The notes under the pieces: generated by a model
What the model saw: the letters and a program-made list of their open reading frames with translations, nothing else
What the model was told of the DNA's origin: nothing
The model's database searches: none
In this document: piece by piece, positions 12,416 through 22,600 of the stretch
Layout of the letters: each line of letters opens with the position of its first letter
Numbering within the stretch: the first letter of the stretch is position 1
Translations under genes and position numbers: made by a program
DNA from: Dimorphilus gyrociliatus
Taxonomy: Eukaryota; Annelida; Polychaeta; Dinophilidae
Length of the DNA: 64,000 nucleotides
Assembly (NCBI GenBank): GCA_904063045.1
Contig: CAJFCJ010000015.1
Location: 930,001-994,000, forward strand
Direction of reading: 5' to 3'

Positions 12416-14998
12416 ATGAATTCTTATGCTAATATATTTTTTCTTATTAATTTGCATAATAATTTGCATATTTGCTGTAATTTAAAATTAATCAAAGATT
12501 TTGTTGATTCGTTAAGAATTGTTCAAGTGAATTTAGGCAACGAAATAAATGAACCTTGCATAAAGGATATAAAACTTTTAAAAAGTGAATATAACCAATG
12601 CCAAATTGATTTATCCTCTTCGTGGAAGTTAAATAGCGTTTTATCAAGCGTCGAATGGACGAAAAAAAACGAAGATCAATCGATAATTTACTCAAAATGG
12701 AAGAAAAATGGTAATTTAATGATAAAAAAGGCAGAAGCGAAGCATGACGGAACTTTTATTTGTTCCATAATTTTTAATTGTATGAACCGGAAGGGGAACG
12801 TTAATGGAAGGTTTACGTATAAAGTTTTCAGTGAATTACAAGTTCAGTTTGGTAAAAGTTTATTAGGCCTAAAGCAGTCGTTATTAAGATTAAAGATTAT
12901 GACTAAAGTTTGTAATCCTCTTATAAGAGAAAATCTAAAGAGTAAAATTAGACGTTTATTAACGAGGCGTCACCTATGCAAAATGTCACAAATAACGGCT
13001 ATTTGCTGGAGAAATAATTATAACATTAATGAAATAATTAAAAGTTATAGACGCGTTCGCAAATGGAAATTATTATTTATATTTACAATAAAACTATGCC
13101 TACTAAGGTCAAAGGTTGAGAGTTTGATAAATAAATTAAGAAGTACGTGGAAAAATTCGAAAAGCTTTGTTCTAATGGATGAAAATGAGAAGATTGATAT
13201 ATTCTCTTGTCCCCAGTTGTTCTATTACGATAGCAACGAAAATCGTTGTATTTCTTGTAAGCCGGGAAGTTACTATGATAAAGAAAAACGTGACTGTTTC
13301 CCCTGCGCACCTGGGGAATATTCATCTTCTAGCGGTTTGTTACGCTGTATTCCCTGCCCTAAAAACTTAATAACAAACACTTTTGGAGCAATTAACAAGA
13401 ATCAATGTATGTACAAACAAATCGAAGTCTCCCAAGTTTACGGTACCATTGGACAAACTGTAAAAGTGTCTTGTTTACCTGAATTCTTGAAAAGAAGAAA
13501 TTTGCTACCTAATTTTATAAAATGGTTTAAAGCGTCAAAAGTACCTTTAAATAGCAACAAGCGTTCATTAGATTTAACGATTAATGACGCTTCTGACGCA
13601 GGTATTTACACTTGTTCAGCCGTAATGAAGGGTAAATCATACGAGTTCAATCATCTAATACTGTTGATAGATCTAAATACTATTAGATTTAAGGTAACTT
13701 ATGGCTTATTAACTCATTCCTGCTTCGATAGATACCCTTGGGATATCGCTAGACATATGACGGAATATATTAAAAACAATATAGGCTCACCATCTAAATT
13801 AAATATTCATAAGGAATGCGGTCAAGATTACGGTGAAGTGCTGTTGAATCGACGTTGGCCTGATGATATTGTTAATTGTAGACTAATTAATCACCCGACA
13901 AAACCTAATGTACAGTATTGTTATCCTAAAACTTTTAAAACATTCTTTCTGTTCGGTGAGGACTATTACAATTTGACCGGAAATCTATATCGGCCAAATA
14001 TAGGCGATAATACATACTACAGGAAACTTCAAAGAATATCCGTTGTATCAAAACCGGATAAGGGATCAATTATATTTAATACTATGGACTGTATGTGGAA
14101 GGCGTACTCCACGCTGCAAAACTATTATAGATATGAAAGGACAGATGAAGATCACGATTATAACGTATACATTAGACATCTTCTAAGAATACTTCGTTAC
14201 GACGCATCCGTCAAGATGGAATATCCATTTGCCAATTTTTCATGGACCAACCTGGAATGGATATTTGCAGTACGTTATTGCATAGTTTGCAGTTTGTTTG
14301 GTAATCTGAGATTGAATTTGTACAATTTTACTGAATTATCAAATTCTTCCTATGAGTCTAAATTCTATAATAAATATGGTCAAAATGGTGTTATAAAGTC
14401 TCCATTATCTATTGAATACGATTGTGATAAGGGTTATGAACCCGACGAATATATGCTCTTATGTATAGGCTGTCAGCCAGGATATTATAAACATGAGAAA
14501 GGTAGAAATCGATGCCTAGAGTGCCCTTTAAATACATACCAAGACTATCAAGGTCAACAATTATGTAAACTCTGTCCAAATTCAACTTTTACAGAATCTA
14601 CAGCATCATTCGATCTCTCCCATTGCCTTATTGAATATCCTAATAGAATTTTAGTGAGAGATCCGATCATTAGGAGAAGGCCAATCGGGTTCAGAGTGTC
14701 AATACAAAACATTAATTTTCAAACTGACTTTTTCGCAACGTTTCCTTTTACAACTAGTCAACCTACTCTAAAAAATTGGATTAAAATTTTAATAGGCCTA
14801 TGCACTCCTTTACTTTTTTCAATAATCGTTTATGGTTCCCTAATAATGTTTGCTCGTTTAAAGAAACCAAAGAAAGATAAACAGGAAGTTTTAGAAATAC
14901 TTCTAAAATCGAAATTTCGTAGGCCTAATAAAGAAGTTGAAGATGCACTTTTATTGGTGAAGTCTATAAAGAATAAAAACTTGTGTAAAAGTGGATAA
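12416..14998 (+). CDS. Ig + Cys-rich membrane protein, ZPBP-like
   Basis: An 860-residue single-exon protein with two copies of one module. Module 1: Ig-like fold (about 45-140; W-T-K, then D-G-T-F-I-C), a basic helical linker, then a GCC2/GCC3-type cysteine-rich repeat (about 264-332; C-x2-C-K-P-G-S-Y-Y). Module 2: Ig (about 338-420; V-S-C...I-K-W-F...D-A-G-I-Y-T-C), a linker of about 240 residues with spaced cysteines, then a second cysteine-rich repeat (about 667-736; C-I-G-C-Q-P-G-Y-Y). One membrane helix lies near 787-813 with a basic tail. The order Ig, Cys-bearing linker, cysteine-rich tail resembles zona-pellucida-binding proteins of the sperm acrosome; this is a weak match made by eye. 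The N-terminus is a poor signal peptide, so a 5' exon may be missing. Confidence 0.6.
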   Translation: MNSYANIFFLINLHNNLHICCNLKLIKDFVDSLRIVQVNLGNEINEPCIKDIKLLKSEYNQCQIDLSSSWKLNSVLSSVEWTKKNEDQSIIYSKWKKNGNLMIKKAEAKHDGTFICSIIFNCMNRKGNVNGRFTYKVFSELQVQFGKSLLGLKQSLLRLKIMTKVCNPLIRENLKSKIRRLLTRRHLCKMSQITAICWRNNYNINEIIKSYRRVRKWKLLFIFTIKLCLLRSKVESLINKLRSTWKNSKSFVLMDENEKIDIFSCPQLFYYDSNENRCISCKPGSYYDKEKRDCFPCAPGEYSSSSGLLRCIPCPKNLITNTFGAINKNQCMYKQIEVSQVYGTIGQTVKVSCLPEFLKRRNLLPNFIKWFKASKVPLNSNKRSLDLTINDASDAGIYTCSAVMKGKSYEFNHLILLIDLNTIRFKVTYGLLTHSCFDRYPWDIARHMTEYIKNNIGSPSKLNIHKECGQDYGEVLLNRRWPDDIVNCRLINHPTKPNVQYCYPKTFKTFFLFGEDYYNLTGNLYRPNIGDNTYYRKLQRISVVSKPDKGSIIFNTMDCMWKAYSTLQNYYRYERTDEDHDYNVYIRHLLRILRYDASVKMEYPFANFSWTNLEWIFAVRYCIVCSLFGNLRLNLYNFTELSNSSYESKFYNKYGQNGVIKSPLSIEYDCDKGYEPDEYMLLCIGCQPGYYKHEKGRNRCLECPLNTYQDYQGQQLCKLCPNSTFTESTASFDLSHCLIEYPNRILVRDPIIRRRPIGFRVSIQNINFQTDFFATFPFTTSQPTLKNWIKILIGLCTPLLFSIIVYGSLIMFARLKKPKKDKQEVLEILLKSKFRRPNKEVEDALLLVKSIKNKNLCKSG

Positions 14999-15966
14999 TT
15001 GGTCTTTTCATTCATTCATTTATTCTTTCTTTCTTTCACAACACACACACACACACATTCTCTCTCTCTCTCTCTCTCTTTCTCTACTTTTTTTTTATTT
15101 GAATAATTAATGTCTTAGAATAATTAGTAAAAAATGTTTTAGGTAGATAAATCGTTTTGTTTATAAAGTTCCCATGGAAATAGATAGTTTGTTGCAGTTG
15201 TTACATAGAATAACTTTAAGATATTGTTTAGTATACAGTGTAATAACAATGTATGATCTTCATGAAAAGGCTCTCCTAAAGGTTTTAAAATTAATTTAAT
15301 TCAATAACTATGTTTATACAAATATATATACACAAACACACAATGTAAATAAGAAAGAATGTAAATATAAGTTAATTGTATGCATATTCATGAAGAAGTA
15401 TATTTATACATGGTTGACCAATGAGCACTGGATAAATAAGGCAAAGGGCCTTAACAACTGTTGCTTTGTTTACTATTTACATGTTACTCTTGCTTTTATC
15501 TTAACATGGTGGTCTGTTTTGCAGATCAACAATGGGGAAAGAAATTCTCATCGCTGTTGCAATCGATAACCCTATTTCGATCCTATTCAAACATTAATTT
15601 AACTAATATTAATAAACATTAAAAAGCACTATAGTTAAGGGCGTTATAAGATATCTCGAAACGCCAACAAAGAGACTGATTATTCGATGAAGGGCAGTGC
15701 TTTCTACATAATGCATACCCTTATTTGATCGATTAGCTGAAGAGGATAGAGTTTTGGAGTCCAATTTGTTATTCGACAGGAACGGCTTCTGTTAGTTGAC
15801 TGATAACCTATTCATCCAATCACAATTAATCCAAAAGCCATTGATTTATACAAGTGAATTACCATGTACATTTAAGAATAGAAATAACATAAAAACCCAT
15901 TAGTGAACAGTAGGTACGCGTCTACTATGAGAGTATATTGAACTAGGTTTTGCAGTGCGCTATACG
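14999..15966. repeat. Intergenic with AC and CT microsatellites
   Basis: About 970 bp without a convincing gene. An (AC)n tract at 15037-15057 passes directly into a (CT)n tract at 15058-15085. A good acceptor (TTTTGCAG) at 15947-15954 just before the next ORF hints at an upstream non-coding exon of that gene. Confidence 0.6.
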
Positions 15967-16683
15967 ATGTTATCCATGAACGAGGCAGCTCAAAATCCGA
16001 GATTAGAACGTCCAGCATCCGCTTATAGAAATCATTTTAGACGCCGGATAAAAAGTTGCGATGATCAAGATGAAGAGGATTTAGAAACAATTCTCTTGAA
16101 TCCGGACGAAGAGCTTGAAGAAGAAAAATTGACTCCAAGGAGTAATCAAACGTCCTCTCCTATGCCTAATTTTGTTTCCTTTGATATATCTGCTACTCAG
16201 GTGAGTTCCGAGACGTTCTATACGCAAGTTCAATCGAATGTTCTCGATCGGCAAAGAGCTCGGGCGAATTCTGATTCTAAAAATTCAGCGACGGAAGAGG
16301 CTAGGTTGGAATCTCTACGAAAATTAAAGCAAACCCAAGGTGGACCAAGGCGTCATCCGAATAAGAAACTTGATCCAATAGGTGGTGATACATCAATTTC
16401 TCCAACGTTACCTTTATCAAAGACGCCTATACCAGACGTTGTATTAACAGATATAACAATAAAAAAACCTTTTTTTAGACCTACTTCCCCGGAAAACGAG
16501 CATGCTTCTCAATCAATAAGATCTCGAAGAAATCTAGGGGCAATAAGAATTGATTCACCTAGGGAGAGGCCTCTTCCAACAGAATCTCCCAGTTTGTCCC
16601 CTTTCCGAGATAAAATGCCATTACCAAAAATTATCGAAAAAACGTCATTATTTAGAACGAAATCGGCTCCCGATACTCAATGA
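15967..16683 (+). CDS. Uncharacterised disordered Ser/Pro-rich protein
   Basis: An open frame of 238 residues from ATG 15967 (MLSMNEAAQNPRLERPAS) to TGA. The open frame extends four codons upstream, to an acceptor-like TTTTGCAG ending at 15954, so a spliced 5' exon is possible. The protein looks disordered: an acidic patch (DEEDLETILLNPDEELEEE), many S-P/T-P sites and a basic stretch (RKLKQTQGGPRRHPNKK), ending FRTKSAPDTQ. No transmembrane segment or known fold is visible. The R-P-A-S and R-x-K-S-A-P motifs suggest basophilic kinase or 14-3-3 sites, which is inference. Codon use looks coding. I do not recognise the family. Confidence 0.6.
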   Translation: MLSMNEAAQNPRLERPASAYRNHFRRRIKSCDDQDEEDLETILLNPDEELEEEKLTPRSNQTSSPMPNFVSFDISATQVSSETFYTQVQSNVLDRQRARANSDSKNSATEEARLESLRKLKQTQGGPRRHPNKKLDPIGGDTSISPTLPLSKTPIPDVVLTDITIKKPFFRPTSPENEHASQSIRSRRNLGAIRIDSPRERPLPTESPSLSPFRDKMPLPKIIEKTSLFRTKSAPDTQ

Positions 16684-17268
16684 ATGGTATTTTTCCTTTC
16701 ATCACAATCGATGATCGATTCTCAATGAGATGAGACGCACGTGTCTATTTACTAATTGTAGACTTTGAACAAGACTACCTGCCGTATTCGTTAATTATTG
16801 ATGTCGAACGAAAAAAGCGTAAGAAAGAGAGACAGTATCTATACAGTTTATACCTATTTTCCCATACTTAAATATAACTATCTCTATCTTTATCTCTATT
16901 CCTCCTCCATCCCCGTTCTCTATATTTTTGTTTTTGTTATTCTCTCCTTGTTAACTCTTTACCTATACAACGATATTGTGCATATCATCAATTTGATTAA
17001 ATAAATTACGTTTAACTTGGATGTCAATCAATTTAATGTCAACATAGTCAATAAATAAATTAAAGAACACGCTCGTCGCTAAAATGCATTAACCGTGAAG
17101 GAGTTAAGTTAACTGTAACAAACATAACCAAAAACAAATTAGGATACTTTTGTAATAAAGCTACAAAAAAATAAAAGAGGTGGATTGAGACATTAATCGA
17201 ATAAATAAAATATATAGAAAATAAACAATAAAACGATTTCAAAATAAATTTGTTCTTTTCTCCTCCAT
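16684..17268. other. Convergent 3' region
   Basis: About 585 bp between the stop of the plus-strand gene ending at 16683 and the stop of ZW10 on the minus strand. It is AT-rich with pyrimidine runs and should hold both 3' UTRs. I see no further gene. Confidence 0.5.
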
Positions 17269-19551
17269 TTAAGTAAGATTCTTCAGTAAAGCTCGCCTTT
17301 TAGGACTTTCTTCAAACATGGCCTCTACCAGCTGTCTTACTTCGTTTGCATTCAAGTGTAACGCTAACGGGCCTTTACCAGAAGCCCATCTGTCCTCGAT
17401 ATCTGCCAACTTGGCGTCCAACAACCTAACAATTTCATTCAGACGCAACCAGCTGGAAACGTGATCGTGGCAAACGACTTCGACAGCATTCGAAGCCTCT
17501 TCGATAAAAAACAGCTGAGGGCAAGTTTGTAAGAAGGAACAAAGCTTTATAGTTAGTGTCGAGCAGTCTTGTAACGAATATTCCGTAATTGTTAACAAAC
17601 AAGTAGTTATGTGCAGAACAACAAATTGAACTAACGATCCTAGACCTCTAAAGAAAGTATTTATCGGTAAACTATCGCGCCAAACTGTTGAGACGTTATG
17701 TAATCTCAGGTGAGTATTTGAAAGAGATTTACTAATACGTTCATCATCGTCGGCAGCGCAAACAAAACCCTTTGCTTCCATTAAACAAGTTGTTAATATT
17801 CCTTTTTCGTATTCTATGTAATCGGCAAAAAATTGATTTCCCAACTTTCGAATCCGGCTGATTACGTCCGCCATACCGTTATATTGTTTCATTCTTTTTA
17901 ATAATACAGCGTCCATAATCAATAGATGATGAGCGAAATACATACAATTATTATTATGCAACGCCGCCAGGTAAGCGTCGGATACAATAAAATTTTTAGG
18001 CAAAAAATCGCAAACACTCTCCGCCAGATGACGTATCGTTACAGCTAAATTTGTAGCTCCATCCCTACTATTCTCGTCAGCTTGTTTTAGTATGCTATAA
18101 GATAAGATCACTATATGTCTGATAGCTATGCTAACGTGACACTTTGGGAGCTTTAAGGCATGTGCAACTCTTCTTTTATTTTCACTGACAAAAACTTCGA
18201 GGTCCTTCGTTGGTTTAGTGAGCTTCCACGGTTCCTCTGGCCCTTTCCATCCTTCAACAAAGCTATGTGGTCTTCGAATTTGACTTTTGGGTTTAATTGT
18301 ACTTTCAATTAGAGTTAGATCGTCGAAACAGGAGAAATCCTTTCCGAGTGGCTGTTCAGCGGTAACCTGAACCGTTTTTTTCATATCCTGAGCAAGTAAT
18401 TGATGAACTTTTCTTAAAACTTCCTGACTTCGGGCTTGAACGAATAACGACGAAACATTATTAAAATAATCTAACAAATTTTTCTTTCCTCTCTCTTCGT
18501 TATTTAACTTTAAAAAACCTAAAACATTCAGAGTGTTTTGAAATTTTTCCGCTTCCGATACTATTTGATCAAAAGTAGCCCAATCGCAAGTTTTTTCTGG
18601 CATTAAATGTCTAAGGCAATTATTAAACAACTCTTCAAACATTAAAGGACAAATATTATCTCCAAAGGCCTGAGTTAAAGGTTCTTGACCGATAGAGCAC
18701 CCTCTAAAAGGTCTATGAAGAAAGAAAAAAACTGTTTGTAAACTTTCTAGAACACTCCAAGCATTAGGAGCAGATGATGACCGATGACCGATTGATGATA
18801 ATCTCAAAACCATAGCACTTGGTTCATCTTCAACAACAACCTTCACTGATGAATCTGATACAATGGATTTTATAAAATAGTTAAGTAGTTTGTCGCTAAA
18901 TGTTTTTAGTCTCTTTTTGAGAAGATTACACTTATGCATTGTTTCAATGCAGTGAGCTATACAATCAGGAGTGGTTTTTTTTATATGGAGCGATGTGTTT
19001 TTTGTTTGTCGTTTAAATACTTTTGGATTTAAAGGGATTTTAAAACGAAAATATTCGTCCCATTTTTCACTTAGATTATAAAAAAGTTTTTCCCGAAGAA
19101 CGCAAGCTTCAGTTTGCAAAAGTTTTTTTGAGGCAACTTCAATCTCAGAATTTACTTCGATTTCTCCTAGATATTTCCTCGATTCATTTAATTTATCGTA
19201 AGCAAACGACCAATTATTGCTAGAAATAGCTGTATCCAATTGACAAACCGATTCATGAGTTTGTAGTATAGAATCTAAAGTCGATAAAGTTTGATCGTGA
19301 GTCGATAATTGAGATTCGAGGCAAGAATCCGGTTCTCTTTCGCATTGTCTCTCTAATTCTTCAAACAATGGTCTCACTATTGAGAATAAATTAGGTATGA
19401 TGTTCTGAAATAGTTCCATTCCATCGTCCGATAACACAGAGCCATATTTCCTTTGAATCGCTGAGCAAATCGCGTTATGTAATTCTGTTACTTTTTCTGC
19501 CAAATGAAAAGCCTTTCCGGAAACAACACTCTCTGTTAAGCATGTTGTCAT
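17269..19551 (-). CDS. ZW10: ZW10 kinetochore/tethering protein
   Basis: Orthologue of ZW10, subunit of the RZZ complex (dynein and checkpoint recruitment at kinetochores) and of the NRZ ER tether. The coding part is one uninterrupted exon. I start at ATG 19551 because MTTCLTESVV aligns with the family N-terminus (M-x2-x-V/L-T-E-V), giving 760 residues against about 780 in human. The frame is open further upstream to an in-intron ATG at 19626. Diagnostic C-terminal blocks are HNNNCMYFAHHLL, WRDSLPINTF and I-E-D-R-W-A-S-G-K-G-P-L, then R-R-A-L-L-K near the end. The reading frame continues upstream through a splice acceptor into the preceding kinesin gene, and only 96 bp separate the kinesin's possible stop from this ATG (see findings). 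Confidence 0.9.
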   Translation of the reverse strand: MTTCLTESVVSGKAFHLAEKVTELHNAICSAIQRKYGSVLSDDGMELFQNIIPNLFSIVRPLFEELERQCEREPDSCLESQLSTHDQTLSTLDSILQTHESVCQLDTAISSNNWSFAYDKLNESRKYLGEIEVNSEIEVASKKLLQTEACVLREKLFYNLSEKWDEYFRFKIPLNPKVFKRQTKNTSLHIKKTTPDCIAHCIETMHKCNLLKKRLKTFSDKLLNYFIKSIVSDSSVKVVVEDEPSAMVLRLSSIGHRSSSAPNAWSVLESLQTVFFFLHRPFRGCSIGQEPLTQAFGDNICPLMFEELFNNCLRHLMPEKTCDWATFDQIVSEAEKFQNTLNVLGFLKLNNEERGKKNLLDYFNNVSSLFVQARSQEVLRKVHQLLAQDMKKTVQVTAEQPLGKDFSCFDDLTLIESTIKPKSQIRRPHSFVEGWKGPEEPWKLTKPTKDLEVFVSENKRRVAHALKLPKCHVSIAIRHIVILSYSILKQADENSRDGATNLAVTIRHLAESVCDFLPKNFIVSDAYLAALHNNNCMYFAHHLLIMDAVLLKRMKQYNGMADVISRIRKLGNQFFADYIEYEKGILTTCLMEAKGFVCAADDDERISKSLSNTHLRLHNVSTVWRDSLPINTFFRGLGSLVQFVVLHITTCLLTITEYSLQDCSTLTIKLCSFLQTCPQLFFIEEASNAVEVVCHDHVSSWLRLNEIVRLLDAKLADIEDRWASGKGPLALHLNANEVRQLVEAMFEESPKRRALLKNLT

Positions 19552-19647
19552 ATCATCATCCAGATCCTCTTCTTCCGATAAATATTCTTTCCTATAAAGA
19601 AAAGTATAAAAAATATAAGCTAACATAAAATTAATTTCATATAAAAC

Positions 19648-22600
19648 TTACGTGGAAAAGTAACATTCAGATTCTGTGTCTGATAAACATATTGAAGCTG
19701 TTTTCTTTAAATATTCATCAGGAAGAGACCAATCGTAGCCGTCAATAACCTTTTCAAATAAAAACAGTAAAGATTATTTCCATATTAATAGCAAAATAAC
19801 TAAACAGCTCAGAACCTCAACTGTTACTTCTCGGCCTTCCAGGGAATCCGAAAATAATTTGCGTTTAGTAGGACATTCCTCCTCAGCATCTGGAGTGACG
19901 TCAAAGGCTGAACCTAAATCTAACCTAATTGACAAAAAATAATATTATTAAAACGAGCTTTAAATAGTAAATTGGGTATTTTTTTTTACTTGTATTCTGT
20001 AAGACTGCCTAAAGAGCTTGGTGTAGCTATATCATTATCGCTAGGTGTACTAATATCTAGGCCATTTAAAGAATCAGGACTTAATTCCTCTTTCTTATCG
20101 CCCTTTTTATCGTCTTTCTCTAATGTTTTCGTATTAATGTTTAATTGTTTTGGCCTATTGGACACTTGTAAGGGAAGCATAATCGTTTTGATCTCCTCTT
20201 CACTTAACATTGAGCTTTCAGACTCAGTAATACTTGCCAACTCCATAAGATTTCGCATATCCGTAATCTCTTGATCCACCATATTTCTTATATCATTCAT
20301 CTCTTGGGAAAAGATTTCGTGCTCAATTCGACGCTCTCTTTCTAATCTTGTCTAAATAGAGGAAATTGTTATTTTCTTATATAAATAAAAATAAGTCTAT
20401 CGCATAAGGTTGATAATTTAATAATCTTACTTGCTCCTGTTTAGCCTCCCTAACATGTTTTTGCCTCTCTTCTGATAGCCTCTTCCAAGTCTGTTCTTGT
20501 TTCATCATAACGTTTTCAGAATGTTCTAAGGCTTTCCTAGCCTCTTCTTCTACATTTGCGCTTAAACGTTTGACTTCTTCTCTAGCTTTCTTGGCACTCT
20601 CTCTTAAATTGACAAGCTCCTTCTTTTCCTCTTCAATCTCAGCTTTGAGCGCTTCCTGCTCTAATATTTTCGACAATCTATCCGCTTCGGATCTTATATG
20701 GTGTTCATCACTATCTCCCAGATCTTGTACACTTAAACAAGGGTTAGATGCAGAAAACGAACGATTGTTGTCGTTTCTGCAAATAAATTTAAAGATTTAT
20801 TTAACAAATGGCTAGAAATCATCGGTTAGATTAGCCTAATTTGTTAGGCAAAGTGCCTATTTGTCGTATCGTAATGTGTCTTTTATTCACGGTTTTTATT
20901 CAAATTAAAAATAAAAAGTATGCAGTTTTTACCCAAAAATGAGCTATAAAAACTAAATAACGCAATGTCAATTATTAAAGGAATTCTTTTTTTATGTATA
21001 GCTAATTACAATTTATGCATATAAATAAGCTATTCAAGATAATTGTTGTTTTATGATAAATTATCCTCTGATTCCTTTAATTATAGATAACATTCTCAAT
21101 TAAACATAATAAAAGTATTGTTATCTCTACTACTCTTTAAAAAGGGAAAAGTATTAATTAGATATTCTAGAAGATTAGAATTTACAGTTAACGAATAAAT
21201 ATAACTGAAAATAACCGATCCAATATTGTTTATCATTATTTAGACAGTACATAAAAGAGCAACTAGATAAATGTTTTATATTTACTTACTGTGATTCGCA
21301 GCCTGAATCTGGAATTGAAGGAGACGAAGTCCAGCTAAAATTTCTACTTATCAAAACATTCGAATTCTAATAATGGAAGAAAACAAAAAAATGGAAAAAT
21401 GAATGAATTTAATTTACTAATTCTTTTAAATAGTTATATGATATTGGAAAAAGTCAATTACGTTGCAATTCTCCTTTTGAGCCTCGGCTGGATTATTGAA
21501 TCTAAACATATGTTGACCAAACTGAATGATTGATCCTTTTAGGGAAAAAAATAATGATATCATTAACACTATAAATTTGCAGGGAAATTTCATCCAACCA
21601 TGGCAAACGGCCACGCAGCTTACAGCTCTTCGATTATTGATGAAAACTTTTGCCCCGTTTCTGGGCGATAACGTCACTCGACCGTCATCTTGAATTTCAA
21701 TATCGCAATGGAATTGCTCTATATCAGGACCATTTAGTGCTGTTTAATAATTTATTAAGCATTTGTAATAATTGGCTATCCAAATTCATAAATATATGTC
21801 TAACCTATATCAACATTATGTTGACCTTCATCTCTTCCAACGGTTGTTCGTTTCTTAGATAAATGAAAAATAAGTACAGTTCCTTCGCAATCATCTAAAC
21901 CAATAAAGTGGGGTTGTTCAGATTCAACTCTGATTCCACCACATTTTGACCGTTTCAAATCCAAAGCAGTTTCATCAAGAATACGAAATGTTTCCTCTTT
22001 CCAACGACCTTCCCACCTTTCGGTCAAAACTTTTACTCTAGCTTCATTTCTGTTGAGTCGTTCCTATAAAGTAATTTTAATTAGTATCATTAAGAAAAAA
22101 AAAGAAAAATTTTCACCTGATTTTCCAGGACATCTACAGGTGATCCAGTTTGAGCCAAGAGAGCCCTTAAACGATTATTCTCTTCCTTCAATTCTCTTAT
22201 AAGGCGCACGTTTGGATCCTAAAATAAAAAGTACCAACTATTAAGAGGGCAAAATCGAACAAGTAATTAGAATTAATATACTTCATTAATTATTGGTTGG
22301 TTAAGGATCTTTTTAGCACGGTGAGCATAGCGTAGAGTACTTAGACTCTCAGCGTAGCAGCAATCAGCAGGTGAAATAGCTAGTAATGAATTAAAGTTTA
22401 CTTAATAATAGTTATTTGTTTTTAATAGCGCCATTACTTACTGGCAATCATTACAGTATTCGAATTTCCGCCTATACTATCCTTTAGTAACCATGTAAGG
22501 ACGGAATCACGATAAGGTACGAAGACATTCTTTCGTACACTCGCAAACTTATCAGATAAATCAGCTAAAATTAAAGCAAGAAAACACAGCTATATAAACA

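Noticed and set aside
19552-19626. Upstream ATG extending ZW10 by 25 residues (MLAYIFYTFLY...).
   Set aside because: It lies in the intron before a strong acceptor, encodes pyrimidine-tract residues, and the downstream ATG matches the family N-terminus.
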